Shown here: positions 9,552 to 19,598 of the stretch, piece by piece
Layout: the number at the start of each line of letters is the position of its first letter
How positions within the stretch are numbered: the first letter of the stretch is position 1
Assembly (NCBI GenBank): GCA_009744235.1
Contig: WPHV01000001.1
Location: 186,001 to 250,000 of the forward strand
DNA length: 64,000 nt
Direction: 5' to 3'
Source: Gillisella vitis
Lineage (GTDB): Bacteria; Pseudomonadota; Alphaproteobacteria; Rhizobiales; Rhizobiaceae
Program-made: the position numbers and the translations under genes
Notes under the pieces: model-generated
The model's input: only the letters and a program-made list of their open reading frames with translations
Databases searched by the model: none
Told to the model about the DNA's origin: nothing

Positions 9552-10721
9552 ATGAAGTCGATTGGTTCTGTTTTGGATGAACATCGAGGCATCGGTCCAG
9601 GATTTGATTTTCTGCGGATTTTCCTGGCAGTCATGGTTTTACTCGACCATTCGTTCCTGATTGCCGAAGGTGAAAAATATCAGTTTTCGCAGCCCGGAAT
9701 CACGGTACTGCAGGCTGCTATCCTGCCAATGTTTTTTGCGCTCAGCGGCTTTCTGATTACCGGCAGCGCCATCCGCCTTCGCCTGAAGGACTTCCTGCTC
9801 AATCGCGGCATCAGGATCGTGCCGGCGCTTGCGGTCGACATTGTGTTCGCTGCACTGATCCTCGGTCCACTGTTTACCACGGTCAGCCTACCGACCTATT
9901 TTCAGTCCTATGAGTTCTGGGCCTATTTCGCCAATATATTTGGCGTTATCCACTATGTCCTACCGGGCGTCTTCGAGCAAAATCCGTTTCCATCGACCGT
10001 GAATGGCTCTCTCTGGACTGTTCCCTATGAGATCGGTTGCTATGCCATCATGTCAGCGCTGATCATTTTTGGCCTTCTAAAGCGTCCTTTTATGGCACTG
10101 GTGGCGACGGCCTGTGTCGCCGTAATCATCATTGCCCTGAAGGTCGAAAACATCAGTCCGTCGAGCATGGGCGGGCTCTTTCCGCCTGAAAGCTCCGGCT
10201 ACACCCTGCTTAACCACTTTATCGGCCTGCGCGGCCTGATGCTCTATGTCAATTTCATGCTGGGGTCGGTGTTCTTCCTGTTCCGCCGCTTCATTCCGAA
10301 ACATTGGACGCTGGCGGTTATCTCCTGCATCGTTCCGATTGCAGCCTCTTTCGCGCTTCCAGAGGTCAGCGGCAGCACGCTCTGCACGATTTTTGCGCCG
10401 ATGCTGGTCTATCTCACCGTCTATGTCGGAATGCTACGCATCCCACCCATTCCGCTTTACCATCGGGGAGACTATTCCTACGGGATCTATCTCTATGGAT
10501 ATCCCTTTCAGCAGGCCCTGGTGAACCTGTTCCCGAAGCTGACATCACCCTGTCTGCACTTTGTCATATCCCTTCCCATCGCAACCGTAATTGCCATGGG
10601 GTCGTGGCATTTCATTGAAAAACCGATCCTGCGGCTAAGGAAGAAATTCAGCTTTACGGCACAGAAGGGTGAGGAGAAGGAAGTTTTGCCACAGGCTGCT
10701 GCCGTTACACGATCAGCGTGA
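9552..10721 (+). CDS. Acyltransferase 3 family membrane protein (OafA-like)
   Basis: A 389-residue integral membrane protein. The N-terminal motif FDFLRIFLAVMVLLDHSF contains the conserved Arg and the catalytic-type His of acyltransferase 3 proteins, followed by FALSGFLITGSA and NRGIRIVPAL, both family hallmarks. About ten hydrophobic segments follow, then the HFIEKPILRLRKKF end. Such enzymes O-acetylate or O-succinylate exopolysaccharide, lipopolysaccharide or Nod-type sugars in the inner membrane. GAGG lies nine bases before the start. No polysaccharide genes are adjacent, so the acceptor is unknown. Confidence 0.88.
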   Translation: MKSIGSVLDEHRGIGPGFDFLRIFLAVMVLLDHSFLIAEGEKYQFSQPGITVLQAAILPMFFALSGFLITGSAIRLRLKDFLLNRGIRIVPALAVDIVFAALILGPLFTTVSLPTYFQSYEFWAYFANIFGVIHYVLPGVFEQNPFPSTVNGSLWTVPYEIGCYAIMSALIIFGLLKRPFMALVATACVAVIIIALKVENISPSSMGGLFPPESSGYTLLNHFIGLRGLMLYVNFMLGSVFFLFRRFIPKHWTLAVISCIVPIAASFALPEVSGSTLCTIFAPMLVYLTVYVGMLRIPPIPLYHRGDYSYGIYLYGYPFQQALVNLFPKLTSPCLHFVISLPIATVIAMGSWHFIEKPILRLRKKFSFTAQKGEEKEVLPQAAAVTRSA

Positions 10722-10764
10722 CATAAAAGCATTTTTGCGATCCCCCCATCGCAGAAATGCACCT

Positions 10765-11244
10765 TCAAACAGGCTGATGCCCATCAACCTCGATACGATA
10801 CACCTTGCAAATCGTCACTTCTGAAGAGCGATAGGTCCGAAAACCCATTGTCTCATAGTAAGCCAAGCCTGCTTCGTTATCGGCACCGATCGCGGCTTCA
10901 ATATTATCTAGCGGAAAACTCTTTGCGGCCTGCAAGGTTGCGCGGAACAGGGCCGAGCCAATGCCTCTTCTGGCCGCAAGCGGACTGATATGCGTGCCGA
11001 TAATGCCCCACCCCACTGGCGTGCCATATGGATTATCCACAGTCGCAAATCGTAACGACTGAAAGCCGAAAATACGGCCATCATCCTGCGCGACTGAGCA
11101 CTCGATACGGTCCTTGTGCTCAATATAGTTCGCCAGCACCAATTGCGGATCACCAGCACTTTTGCGCAAGCCTGCTGCAAAAATCTCGTTCAGGGCATCA
11201 CTCATACCTTGCGCATCAAGAGAGGTCGCAGGTCTGATTAACAT
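10765..11244 (-). CDS. GNAT-family N-acetyltransferase
   Basis: A 159-residue protein with the GNAT core: IRPATSLDAQGM at the N-terminus, the acetyl-CoA-binding beta4-alpha3 segment (ISPLAARRGIGSALFRATLQAA; the RRGIGSAL loop is the Q/RxxGxG/A motif) and the C-terminal NEAGLAYYETMGFRTY typical of the fold. It likely acetylates an amine on a small molecule or protein. The substrate cannot be predicted. It is convergent with the acyltransferase gene. Confidence 0.85.
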   Translation of the reverse strand: MLIRPATSLDAQGMSDALNEIFAAGLRKSAGDPQLVLANYIEHKDRIECSVAQDDGRIFGFQSLRFATVDNPYGTPVGWGIIGTHISPLAARRGIGSALFRATLQAAKSFPLDNIEAAIGADNEAGLAYYETMGFRTYRSSEVTICKVYRIEVDGHQPV

Positions 11245-11327
11245 TGTCTACTCTTCTCCAGTTATCACAGGGACACAACAATACAGCCTTCAACTTACTC
11301 GAGCCAAGCTGCCACGACACGGCAATA

Positions 11328-11693
11328 TCAAAGATTTGGGTCCTGCTCATCCAGCGTGGTCAGAAGCTTTGACAGCAATGCGCGGCTTTGCACCAGCTTA
11401 TCAACACGCTGGTCAACAAGCGCCATATGCTGGCGCAGGATTGACCGAAGCTCGTCGCAAGGCTCAAACTCAGCGCGGGCATCAAGGGCGCATGGCAAAA
11501 ACTGCAAAATCACAGGAAGCGTCATGCCGGCAGCCCCAAGCAGCTTGATGCGCTCGATAACATTTTTCTCCGCTTGCCCATAGTCGCGATATCCGCTGGC
11601 CGTTCGTGTGGGTGTCAACAACCCTTCCGCCTCGTAATAACGCAGCATGCGTATGCTCGTGCCCGTCTGCCGGGCAAATTCGCCAATTCTCAT
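11328..11693 (-). CDS. MerR-family transcriptional regulator
   Basis: A 121-residue regulator with the N-terminal MerR winged HTH (MRIGEFARQTGTSIRMLRYY, then EAEGLLTPTRTASGYRDY). A dimerisation helix (VDQRVDKLVQSRALLSKLLTTL) closes the protein. Cysteines at LPCALD and EPCDEL could take part in sensing, but the MerR metal-binding loop is not recognisable. The start at MRIGEF is fixed by family alignment; the frame extends 40 codons upstream without similarity. It is divergent from the class IV aminotransferase gene across a 78-bp spacer that contains a MerR-type operator. Confidence 0.9.
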   Translation of the reverse strand: MRIGEFARQTGTSIRMLRYYEAEGLLTPTRTASGYRDYGQAEKNVIERIKLLGAAGMTLPVILQFLPCALDARAEFEPCDELRSILRQHMALVDQRVDKLVQSRALLSKLLTTLDEQDPNL

Positions 11694-11701
11694 AAATCCT
11701 C

Positions 11702-11732
11702 TTGACCCTGACAGTGCTGTCACAGTGTAGAG
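11702..11732 (+). promoter_or_regulatory. MerR-type promoter/operator for the aminotransferase gene
   Basis: TTGACC (11702-11707) and a -10-like TGTAGA/TAGAGC (~11726-11733) are separated by a long 18-20-bp spacer. The spacer centre carries a perfect dyad TGACAG-TG-CTGTCA (11709-11722). MerR-family activators bind such dyads inside overlong spacers and unwind them on induction. The position in the only spacer between the divergent genes supports this reading. Confidence 0.65.
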
Positions 11733-11771
11733 CCAATGCTCACCAATGTGAACCCACACAGGAGCAACACC

Positions 11772-12587
11772 ATGTCCGATTGTTTTCCTTGCAAGACCAC
11801 GCTCAATGGCCACGCCGTATCGGCGGACGATCTCGCCCCACTCGCCTTCTCAGGCTTTGCGCATTTCACCGCCATGCAAGTGCGGCAAGGGCGCGTGCGG
11901 GGACTTGACCTGCATCTGGAACGCCTGCGTCTGGCATCTCTTGCAATGTTCGGAATGGCACTGCCCGATGAGCAGGTCCGCGCACATTTGCACGCAGTTC
12001 TCGATGGAGCGCCAAATGATCTATCACTCACCGCAACGATATTCTCCCGCAGCGGTGAATTCACAGTTCCTACTGCACCAGACAATCTCGCCATTCTGGT
12101 GCGCACAGCCCTCCCCTCGAATGACCCAGCAGGACCTTTGCGCCTGGATGTCGTTCTTCATGAACGCCCTCTCGCCTCGATTAAGCATGTTGGCGAATCT
12201 GCCAAAACATATTACCTGCGCAAAGCCGTTGAACGTGGCTTCGATGATGCCGCTTTTCTGGATACAAAAGGTCGGCTGAGTGAGGCAACAATCTGGAATC
12301 TGGTGTTTTGGGATGGTGAAGCCATTGTCTGGCCCCGCGCCGATATGTTGCATGGCGTAACAATGGGCATTATTAGCCGTCAGTTGGAAAAACTGGGCAT
12401 TCCTCAGCGGCAACAGGAGGTCAGGCTGGAAGACCTTAAAAACATGACAAGCGCCGCCCTGATGAATTCATGGACACCCGGCATTGCGATCAGCAGCATA
12501 GAGACTACGAATTTCACAGAGACCAGCACGTTAACGGAGCTGCTCCACCGCGCCTACCAAGCCGAGCCTGCAATTTCAATAGGATGA
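11772..12587 (+). CDS. Aminotransferase class IV family protein
   Basis: A 271-residue fold type IV PLP enzyme, related to branched-chain aminotransferase, D-amino-acid aminotransferase and aminodeoxychorismate lyase. Visible are VRGLDLHLERLRL near the N-terminus, the probable PLP-lysine region LASIKHVGESAKTYYLRKA, DAAFLDTKGRLSEATIWNLV (the E of this motif holds the PLP) and GVTMGIISRQLEKLGI. The frame extends 12 codons upstream, but ATG 11772 starts the conserved part. It probably acts on a small amino acid. Control by the divergent MerR regulator is inferred from the operator. Confidence 0.8.
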   Translation: MSDCFPCKTTLNGHAVSADDLAPLAFSGFAHFTAMQVRQGRVRGLDLHLERLRLASLAMFGMALPDEQVRAHLHAVLDGAPNDLSLTATIFSRSGEFTVPTAPDNLAILVRTALPSNDPAGPLRLDVVLHERPLASIKHVGESAKTYYLRKAVERGFDDAAFLDTKGRLSEATIWNLVFWDGEAIVWPRADMLHGVTMGIISRQLEKLGIPQRQQEVRLEDLKNMTSAALMNSWTPGIAISSIETTNFTETSTLTELLHRAYQAEPAISIG

Positions 12588-12617
12588 AGAAGACGGAAAT
12601 AGAGCGGGAGAAAATAT

Positions 12618-12642
12618 CATAGGCTGCAATAAGCAGCCTATG
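12618..12642. terminator. Bidirectional terminator-like hairpin
   Basis: A perfect 10-bp inverted repeat (CATAGGCTGC / GCAGCCTATG) with a five-base loop sits between two convergent genes. On the minus strand it is followed by an ATATTTTCT tract, which fits termination of the 12696-13268 gene. Confidence 0.55.
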
Positions 12643-12695
12643 TGGCTCCCATTGACCTACGCCATTGTGCGAGCTTTATATCCAAAATCAGCACC

Positions 12696-13268
12696 TTAGA
12701 CGATAACGGATGGAGAGGCACTTTCGCTCGCTCGCTTCATCGCAGCCAATATCCGACCCCGGATAAGGCCGCTCACAGGGCGGATCACATACCAATAGGG
12801 TGCAAATTTAAGCCAGCAGGCGCGGTCCGGGCAGAACACACGGGTTTCCGTGACCAGCAGTGTCGTGCCATCCGCTTGGCGGTTCGCCGAAAAAACCAAA
12901 ACAAGCTTTGCCACGCCTGGCGTATCAAACCGTCGAAACGCGCTTCCATCGTTGATGGGAACAAGACCAAAATCAGGCCGCCAGAACCGGCCAACCAGAC
13001 CATAGGCCAGTTCGGCACCATCTCGCCGTTCCAGCAGCGTAAAATTGTGCATGCCAAACGGTTGCGGCAATTGGGCCTGCGTCCCCTTGAGAAAACTGGC
13101 AAAGCGCGTGGGTAACTCCCGAAGACCAATCATCTTTCGAAAAACCGGGTCAGTTTCCGGTGAATAGTCTGCCGCCGCGCTGATGACGGTATCCGTCGAT
13201 GCTGAAATCACGCAGGAATGCACTTCCTGAAAGCTAAAGTCTGGAAGATACGTGGCAAGCAGCGTCAT
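12696..13268 (-). CDS. Conserved hypothetical protein, SRPBCC/START-like
   Basis: A 190-residue soluble protein with no signal peptide. The early FSFQEVHSCVISASTDTVIS and the late YVIRPVSGLIRGRILAAMKR resemble the first strand and the long C-terminal helix of SRPBCC-type lipid/ligand-binding proteins, with a WRPDFG and VFSANRQADGTTLLVTETRV in between. This fold guess is weak and no function follows from it. Start is at ATG 13268; a TTG four codons upstream is less likely. Confidence 0.6.
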   Translation of the reverse strand: MTLLATYLPDFSFQEVHSCVISASTDTVISAAADYSPETDPVFRKMIGLRELPTRFASFLKGTQAQLPQPFGMHNFTLLERRDGAELAYGLVGRFWRPDFGLVPINDGSAFRRFDTPGVAKLVLVFSANRQADGTTLLVTETRVFCPDRACWLKFAPYWYVIRPVSGLIRGRILAAMKRASESASPSVIV

Positions 13269-13347
13269 CGCCGTTTCCAAGGTAAAAGGTTGCTATGCCA
13301 CATCATATCGTTTCAATGGAGCATAACAACCGATACGACTTGAGGCG

Positions 13348-16300
13348 TTACGCCGCAGCATCCTCAGCCACTGCTACCTTCGGCACATAATTCAGCACCG
13401 GCCCAAGCCAGCGTTCAATCTCACGCACTTCCATGCCTTTACGAGCAGCATAATCTTCCACCTGATCGCGCTCCACTTTGGCCACGCCAAAATAATAGCT
13501 GTCGGGGTGGCCGATATAGATGCCGGAGACGGATGAGCCGGGCCACATGGCGTAGCTTTCGGTCAGCGTTACGCCTGTTGTGGCGGTGGCGTCCAGCAGG
13601 TTGAACAGCGTGACCTTTTCGGTGTGGTCGGGCTGGGCGGGATAGCCGGGAGCTGGGCGGATACCGGCGTAGGATTCTGCGATCAGCTCTTCTTGCGCAA
13701 AGGTTTCGTCTGCACCGTAACCCCAGAATTCCTTGCGCACGCGCTCATGCATGCGCTCGGCAAAGGCTTCGGCGAAGCGGTCGGCAAGGGCCTTGACCAT
13801 GATGGAGGAGTAATCGTCGTTGGCACGCTCGAACCGCTCGGCAATTGCCACTTCTTCGATGCCTGCCGTGACCACAAAGCCGCCAACGTAATCTTCCACG
13901 CCGCTATCCACAGGGGCGACGAAATCGCTCAAGGCAACATTCGGGCGACCATCGCGCTTGGAAAGCTGCTGGCGGAGCGTGAAGAAGGTGGCGAGGTCTT
14001 CTTTGCGGGCATCGTCCGTGAACAGGCGGATATCATCGCCAACGCTGTTGGCAGGCCAGAAGCCGATGACGGCGCGCGGGCGGAACCATGTCTCGTCGAT
14101 GATCTTGGTCAGCATGGCTTGCGCATCTGCATAAAGCGCGCGGGCGGCTTCGCCCTGCTTTTCGTCTTCCAGAATAGCCGGATAGCGGCCTTTCAGCTCC
14201 CATGTCTGGAAGAAAGGTGTCCAGTCGATATATTGCGCCAGTTCCTTGAGGTCGTAATCCTCAAACACCTTGATGCCGGTGAAGCTTGGCTTTTTCGGCT
14301 TATAATTGGTCCAATCCACCTTGGCGGCATTGGCGCGGGCGCGGGCAATTGGCAAACGTTGCTTTTCCAGCTCGGCGCGGGCGTGGGCATCGGCCACCTT
14401 GGCGTATTCGCCTCGCAGGGTTTCAATGGTAGTGTCGCGGGTATCGGGCGACAGCAAGGACGAGACAACCCCCACGGCGCGGCTGGCATCCAGCACATAG
14501 ACCGCTTGGCCCTTCTGATATTGCGGATGGATTTTCACCGCCGTATGCACACGGCTGGTGGTGGCCCCACCAATCAGCAGCGGCACATTAAAGCCTTGGC
14601 GCTGCATCTCGGCTGCGACATGCACCATTTCATCCAGCGATGGGGTGATCAGGCCGGAAAGGCCAATGATATCGACATTTTCCTTGATCGCCACTTCCAG
14701 AATTTTGGCAGCTGGCACCATCACGCCAAGGTCGATGATCTCGTAATTGTTGCAGGCCAAAACCACGCCGACAATGTTTTTGCCAATGTCATGCACGTCG
14801 CCCTTCACGGTGGCCATCAGGATTTTGCCTGCGGCCTCGCGCTCGCCCGTGCCGCCATTGGCGCGCTTTTCTTCTTCCATGTAAGGCAGCAGCACGGCCA
14901 CGGCCTGCTTCATGACGCGGGCGGATTTTACCACCTGCGGCAAGAACATTTTGCCCGCGCCAAACAAATCGCCCACCACATTCATGCCCGCCATCAGCGG
15001 ACCTTCAATGACGTGCAGAGGCCGCGCCGCATTCTGCCGCGCTTCTTCGGTGTCGGCGTCGATAAATTCGGTAATGCCGTTGACCAAAGCATGCTCTAGC
15101 CGCTTCTCCACGGGGAGTTCGCGCCAGGACATATCCTGCACGCGGGCTTTCGCCTCGCCCGTGCCGCGATAGCGCTCGGCGATTTCCAGCAGGCGTTCGG
15201 TGCCATCGTCACGGCGGTTCAGCACCACGTCTTCGCAGGCTTCGCGCAGTTCGGCATCAATGCTTTCATACACCGCCAACTGACCAGCGTTGACAATGCC
15301 CATGTCCATACCCGCCTGAATGGCGTGGTAGAGGAACACGGCATGCATGGCCTCGCGCACCGGCTCATTGCCGCGGAAGGAGAAGGACAGGTTGGAAACA
15401 CCGCCGGAAATATGCACCAGCGGCATGCGCTGGCGGATGGTGCGGGTGGCCTCGATGAAATCGACGCCGTAATTGTTGTGCTCTTCAATGCCGGTCGCGA
15501 CGGCAAACACATTGGGGTCGAAGATAATATCTTCCGGCGCAAAACCGGCTTCTTCGGTGAGGATTTTATAAGCGCGGGAACAGATTTCCACCTTGCGCTC
15601 ATAGGTATCCGCCTGCCCCTGCTCGTCAAAGGCCATGACAACAACGGCGGCACCGTAATTGCGGATCAATTTAGCATGGGCCACAAAACTCTCCTCGCCT
15701 TCCTTCAGCGAGATGGAGTTGACGATGGCCTTGCCCTGCACACACTTCAGGCCGGATTCGATGATCTGGAACTTGGATGAGTCAATCATGACAGGAACGC
15801 GGGCGATATCAGGTTCAGCGGCGATCAGGTTGAGAAACTCAACCATGGCCTTTTCCGAATCGATCAGGCCCTCATCCATATTGATGTCGATGATCTGCGC
15901 GCCGTTTTCGACCTGATCGCGGGCAACCACCAGCGCTGCATTGAAATCACCAGCGGTGATCAGTTTGCGGAACTTGGCAGAACCCGTGACATTGGTGCGC
16001 TCACCCACGTTGACGAATGGAATTTCCTTGGTCAGCTCAAACGGCTCAAGACCAGAGAGCGACATGAACGGGCGATGCTCTGCTGGCTGGCGTGGTGCCT
16101 TGCCCTTCACCGCTTCGGCGATGGCCGCAATGTGGGCAGGCGTGGAGCCACAGCAGCCGCCAACCACGTTGACGATGCCTTCCTCGGCAAAGCCTTCCAC
16201 CAATTTCGCCATATATTCCGGGCTTTGGTCATACTGACCAAATTCATTGGGCAAACCAGCGTTGGGGTAAGCCGAGACGAACGTATCGGCAATGCCGGAC

Positions 16301-17121
16301 AGCTCCTGCAAATGCGGGCGCATGGCATCGGCACCCAGCGCGCAATTCAGGCCAATGGTAAATGGCTTGGCGTGGCGCACAGAGTTCCAGAAAGCCGATG
16401 GTGTCTGGCCAGACAGCGTGCGGCCGGAAAGGTCGGTGATCGTGCCTGATATCATCACCGGCAGGCGAATGCTCTTGGCAATGAAGCGCTCCTCGCAGGC
16501 AAAAATCGCCGCCTTGGCATTCAGCGTATCAAAGATGGTTTCGATCAAAATGAGATCGGCACCGCCATCAATCAAGCCATCGATCTGTTCGCCATAGGCA
16601 AGGCGCAAATCGTCGAAAGAGACAGCGCGGTAGCCGGGATTGTTGACATCGGGTGAAATCGAGGCGGTACGATTGGTCGGGCCAATCGCGCCCGCCACAA
16701 AGCGGCGCTTGCCATCTTCGCGCTCGGCCCGAAGGATGGCCCGGCGCACGACCTGCGCCCCATGTTTGTTGAGATCATAGACAGCACCTTCCATCTCGTA
16801 ATCCGCCTGGGCGATGCGGGTGGATGAGAATGTATTGGTCTCAACAATATCCGCTCCCGCCATGGCGTAGCGAAAATGAATATCTTCAATAGCTTCCGGC
16901 TGGGACAGAATCAGAAGGTCGTTATTGCCCTTCTGATGGCAGGCGCAGCCAATGAAGCGCTCGCCGCGAAAGTCATCTTCATCCAGGCCAAGGCCCTGAA
17001 TTTCCGTGCCCATGGCACCGTCGAGGATCAGAATACGCTCACGCGCCGCCTGTTGCAGAGCTTTGAGAATCTCTGCGCCGTCGCGGTTCGCCCCTTCACG
17101 TCCAAACAATTGATCGAGCAT
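13348..17121 (-). CDS. metH: Cobalamin-dependent methionine synthase
   Basis: A 1257-residue protein of full MetH length. It has the homocysteine-binding barrel (residues ~25-350, with [11 protein letters not shown] carrying the zinc cysteines), the pterin/methyl-THF barrel (~370-630, INIDMDEGL and MIDSSKF), the cobalamin module with the DVHDIGKN cobalt-ligand motif (~780) and the C-terminal reactivation (SAM-binding) domain with [12 protein letters not shown]. It transfers the methyl group from methyltetrahydrofolate to homocysteine. It is transcribed alone. A near-perfect palindrome about 40 bp upstream of the start is a likely operator. The long frames on the opposite strand are shadows. 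Confidence 0.97.
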   Translation of the reverse strand: MLDQLFGREGANRDGAEILKALQQAARERILILDGAMGTEIQGLGLDEDDFRGERFIGCACHQKGNNDLLILSQPEAIEDIHFRYAMAGADIVETNTFSSTRIAQADYEMEGAVYDLNKHGAQVVRRAILRAEREDGKRRFVAGAIGPTNRTASISPDVNNPGYRAVSFDDLRLAYGEQIDGLIDGGADLILIETIFDTLNAKAAIFACEERFIAKSIRLPVMISGTITDLSGRTLSGQTPSAFWNSVRHAKPFTIGLNCALGADAMRPHLQELSGIADTFVSAYPNAGLPNEFGQYDQSPEYMAKLVEGFAEEGIVNVVGGCCGSTPAHIAAIAEAVKGKAPRQPAEHRPFMSLSGLEPFELTKEIPFVNVGERTNVTGSAKFRKLITAGDFNAALVVARDQVENGAQIIDINMDEGLIDSEKAMVEFLNLIAAEPDIARVPVMIDSSKFQIIESGLKCVQGKAIVNSISLKEGEESFVAHAKLIRNYGAAVVVMAFDEQGQADTYERKVEICSRAYKILTEEAGFAPEDIIFDPNVFAVATGIEEHNNYGVDFIEATRTIRQRMPLVHISGGVSNLSFSFRGNEPVREAMHAVFLYHAIQAGMDMGIVNAGQLAVYESIDAELREACEDVVLNRRDDGTERLLEIAERYRGTGEAKARVQDMSWRELPVEKRLEHALVNGITEFIDADTEEARQNAARPLHVIEGPLMAGMNVVGDLFGAGKMFLPQVVKSARVMKQAVAVLLPYMEEEKRANGGTGEREAAGKILMATVKGDVHDIGKNIVGVVLACNNYEIIDLGVMVPAAKILEVAIKENVDIIGLSGLITPSLDEMVHVAAEMQRQGFNVPLLIGGATTSRVHTAVKIHPQYQKGQAVYVLDASRAVGVVSSLLSPDTRDTTIETLRGEYAKVADAHARAELEKQRLPIARARANAAKVDWTNYKPKKPSFTGIKVFEDYDLKELAQYIDWTPFFQTWELKGRYPAILEDEKQGEAARALYADAQAMLTKIIDETWFRPRAVIGFWPANSVGDDIRLFTDDARKEDLATFFTLRQQLSKRDGRPNVALSDFVAPVDSGVEDYVGGFVVTAGIEEVAIAERFERANDDYSSIMVKALADRFAEAFAERMHERVRKEFWGYGADETFAQEELIAESYAGIRPAPGYPAQPDHTEKVTLFNLLDATATTGVTLTESYAMWPGSSVSGIYIGHPDSYYFGVAKVERDQVEDYAARKGMEVREIERWLGPVLNYVPKVAVAEDAAA

Positions 17122-17160
17122 GAGCGACTTCCTTCCGTTCCCAGGGTTACGTACCCAATC

Positions 17161-17180
17161 ACATAAAGATATGTTTATGT
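17161..17180 (-). promoter_or_regulatory. Palindromic operator upstream of metH
   Basis: The 20-bp sequence ACATAAAGATATGTTTATGT is an inverted repeat with one non-complementary pair near the centre. It lies 40 bp before the metH start. Its form (ATAAAGATAT-type palindrome) resembles sites proposed for ArsR-family methionine-cycle regulators such as SahR. The regulator identity is inferred and no arsR-type gene is present in the window. Confidence 0.5.
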
Positions 17181-17378
17181 CAATATACGCGGCGTCATTA
17201 GATCGCGCCGTTCAGCTGCCACCGCAGCTTCCAAACGCATTGCGGCACAGTCTATCATAAAGGGTGAACGGAGCGGTAACACTCTATGGCTGCTGGATAA
17301 TTTTCTCCTTAAATCGATTTCGATTTCGTCGATTATGCAGTATAGACACGGGCGATTTTGTACCGCGTGGAGGATGAT

Positions 17379-18635
17379 ATGTCGAACGTCAATCAAGGAA
17401 AACCGCTGGCTGACCAATGGAGCGGACGGCCTTACCATCGCAAATGGCTGCTGGATCAGGCCGATGGCCTGTTTGATTTCTTCCAGACGGCAGCGATCAA
17501 CCCCAAGGGCGGCTTCTACGATCTTGCCCGCGACGGCACACCATTGACGACAGACAATCCGGTGCGCGGCATCCATGCCAGCGCCCGCATGGTGCATTGC
17601 TATGCCATCGGCGATCTGCTGGGCCGTCCCGGCGCTGCCGATGTGGTGGATCACGGAATGCGTTATCTGTGGCGCAAACATCGTGACGAGAAGAACGGCG
17701 GCTATGTCTGGCAATTGAACGACGATGGCGTCGCCGATGGCTCCAAGCAGGGCTATGGCCATGCTTTCGTGCTGCTGGCCGCCTCCTCCGCCAAAACCGT
17801 CGGCCATCCACTGGCCGACCGGATGCTGGAAGACATTACCGAGGTGCTGGAGACCAAATTCTGGGAGGAGCGCCACGGCGCCATTGCCGAGGAATTTTCG
17901 CAGGATTGGCAACCGGTCGCCGGCTATCGCGGCCAAAATTCCAACATGCATCTCACCGAAGCGCTGATGGCGGCGTTCGAGGCGACCGGCGAGCAGCATT
18001 ATCTCGACAAGGCCACCCGGATCGCCGACCTGATCATCAACCGCCGCGCCCGCGAAGAAGCTTTCCGCGTTGCCGAACATTTCGATGAGGAATGGGTGGT
18101 GGACCGCAATTACTATCACCCCAATGAAATGTTCCGCCCCGCCGGCACCACGCCCGGCCATTGGCTGGAATGGGCGCGCCTGGTGTTGCAACTCTGGGTA
18201 CTGACCGGCAAGCAGCATGACTGGATGCCGGAAGCGGCAAGCGGCCTGTTCTATCAATCGATGCTGCTGGGCTGGGACCGTAAGAAGGGCGGCTTTTACT
18301 ACACGCTGGATTGGGACAATGTCCCCACCAAGACGTTCAAGCTATGGTGGCCGCTTTGCGAGGCCGCAGGCGCTGCCCATTACCTCAACCAGCACCAGGG
18401 CCGCGACCTGAACGAGGAAAACTACCGCAAGATCTGGAATTTCATCGCCAACAACACCATCGACAAGCAATTCGGCGGCTGGCACGAAGAAATGACCGAA
18501 GACCTCGCGCCATCAAACAGCCTGTTCCCTGGCAAGGGGGATATCTATCACGCTCTTCAAGCCTGCCTCATCCCTCTGTTTCCAGCCGAAGGCAGCCTGA
18601 CCAAGGTTATCCAGGACTATCCGCTGGACGTGTAA
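17379..18635 (+). CDS. AGE-family sugar isomerase/epimerase (mannose isomerase-like)
   Basis: A 418-residue protein of the N-acylglucosamine 2-epimerase superfamily, an (alpha/alpha)6 barrel. Family motifs in order: ARMVHCYAIGDLLG, GGYVWQLNDDG, GYGHAFVLLAASSA, RGQNSNMHLTEALMAAFEAT, HFDEEWVVDRNYYHP, PGHWLEWARLVLQLW, GGFYYTLDWDN, KLWWPLCEA and FGGWHEEMTED. The pattern with RNYYHP and KLWWPLCE is that of bacterial mannose isomerases/YihS-like enzymes interconverting mannose and fructose; 2-epimerase activity is the alternative. GGAGG is six bases before the ATG. It is monocistronic, ending in a hairpin terminator. Confidence 0.88.
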   Translation: MSNVNQGKPLADQWSGRPYHRKWLLDQADGLFDFFQTAAINPKGGFYDLARDGTPLTTDNPVRGIHASARMVHCYAIGDLLGRPGAADVVDHGMRYLWRKHRDEKNGGYVWQLNDDGVADGSKQGYGHAFVLLAASSAKTVGHPLADRMLEDITEVLETKFWEERHGAIAEEFSQDWQPVAGYRGQNSNMHLTEALMAAFEATGEQHYLDKATRIADLIINRRAREEAFRVAEHFDEEWVVDRNYYHPNEMFRPAGTTPGHWLEWARLVLQLWVLTGKQHDWMPEAASGLFYQSMLLGWDRKKGGFYYTLDWDNVPTKTFKLWWPLCEAAGAAHYLNQHQGRDLNEENYRKIWNFIANNTIDKQFGGWHEEMTEDLAPSNSLFPGKGDIYHALQACLIPLFPAEGSLTKVIQDYPLDV

Positions 18636-18660
18636 TCCGAGAGCACAATCACCTATTGTA

Positions 18661-18687
18661 AGCCCGCCTTCTGTCCGAAGGCGGGTT
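18661..18687 (+). terminator. Terminator after the AGE-family gene
   Basis: An inverted repeat with arms CCCGCCTT and AAGGCGGG (within 18663-18685) lies 27 bp after the stop codon. The T-run is weak (GGGTTAAC). Confidence 0.55.
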
Positions 18688-18747
18688 AACGGGTGCATTT
18701 GCGCAGTTCCGGACGGAAAACCGCTTCACACTTTTCCTGGAAATGCT

Positions 18748-19233
18748 CTATTTCAACGATTTGTCGATTTCGAAACTGGCCGAGAATTTCGTGCCTTTTT
18801 GCAGCGTGCCAGTGCAAGCCACCAGAAACCGGTCGTTATTGATCTGGCTGGTATTGCAGGCGCCATTGGCAGCGATCCGTTGCAAGCCGCTCTTGGTGTT
18901 TCCGTCATTGAGGATGACTTCGTCCAGCTTGAGCGTCTCAACCTGGCTCTTGTCGCGCGACTTTTCCTTGGAGGGGATGCCGGTAAAGGTAATGATATGC
19001 GTGGCACCCATGAAGAAATAAAGGCCGGAGCGGCCATCGCTATGCAGGCTACGGCCAATTTCAGAAGAACAGGCCTTGGTCAGATCCTGATCACCGATGG
19101 AAACCCTAAGGCATCGCCCCTTGACCGAAGCAAACTGCGGATCGGTCGCTTCCTTGGCACCTGCGGCATAGACAACTGTCGCAGAACCAATGGCAGCCAC
19201 GGACAGCGCAAAAAACAACCGAGCCATCTTCAT
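18748..19233 (-). CDS. Exported hypothetical protein
   Basis: A 161-residue protein with a clear Sec signal peptide (MKMARLFFALSVAAIGSATV, cleavage probably after VYAAG or nearby). The mature part has three to four cysteines (GRCLRVSI, KACSSEIGR, NGACNTSQ, VACTGTL), consistent with disulphides in the periplasm. No domain is recognised. AAGGG lies before ATG 19233. A TTG two codons upstream is an unlikely alternative. Confidence 0.75.
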   Translation of the reverse strand: MKMARLFFALSVAAIGSATVVYAAGAKEATDPQFASVKGRCLRVSIGDQDLTKACSSEIGRSLHSDGRSGLYFFMGATHIITFTGIPSKEKSRDKSQVETLKLDEVILNDGNTKSGLQRIAANGACNTSQINNDRFLVACTGTLQKGTKFSASFEIDKSLK

Positions 19234-19373
19234 TGCCAACCCTTACGCTCGCTTAAACTTCAGACCGTGAGTCTTGGTAGAAAACGAAACTGCCGCGAAC
19301 CTTGCGTGGTCATCGCGGCAGAATAAGAGCGGCCATTGGAAACGGCGCTGTTGGCACAGTTTAACGTCAAACG

Positions 19374-19598
19374 TTACAGGCAGTCGGCAGGCGCCTGCAC
19401 ATGAGAAAGACTGTCGATCACATGGGCTGCGGGAACGCCTGCTTTGCGGCAACGCAAGGCCAGATTACGCTGGCGGGCCGCATCATCCAGCAGGACGGCA
19501 AAAGCGCTGAGAGATACTCCGTCTGCCCGCAAGAGCTGACGGATCATTGGGTCCTTGAGAACTTCGGACATGGTCAGGTCAGTCATATCGTAGGTCAC
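19374..19598 (-). CDS. Small conserved hypothetical protein (74 aa)
   Basis: A short protein with SEVLKDPMIRQLLRADGVSL in its N-terminal half, a pattern I associate with small rhizobial proteins of unknown function. The frame begins at GTG 19598, which has GGGAG nine bases upstream; an ATG at 19586 is the other candidate. It has no signal or membrane segment. It may bind or regulate something, but nothing supports a specific role. Confidence 0.6.
   Translation of the reverse strand: MTYDMTDLTMSEVLKDPMIRQLLRADGVSLSAFAVLLDDAARQRNLALRCRKAGVPAAHVIDSLSHVQAPADCL

Noticed and set aside
13624..15099. 491-codon frame antisense to metH
   Set aside because: metH is certain on the other strand; the frame has no ribosome site and His/Gly-rich low-complexity composition.
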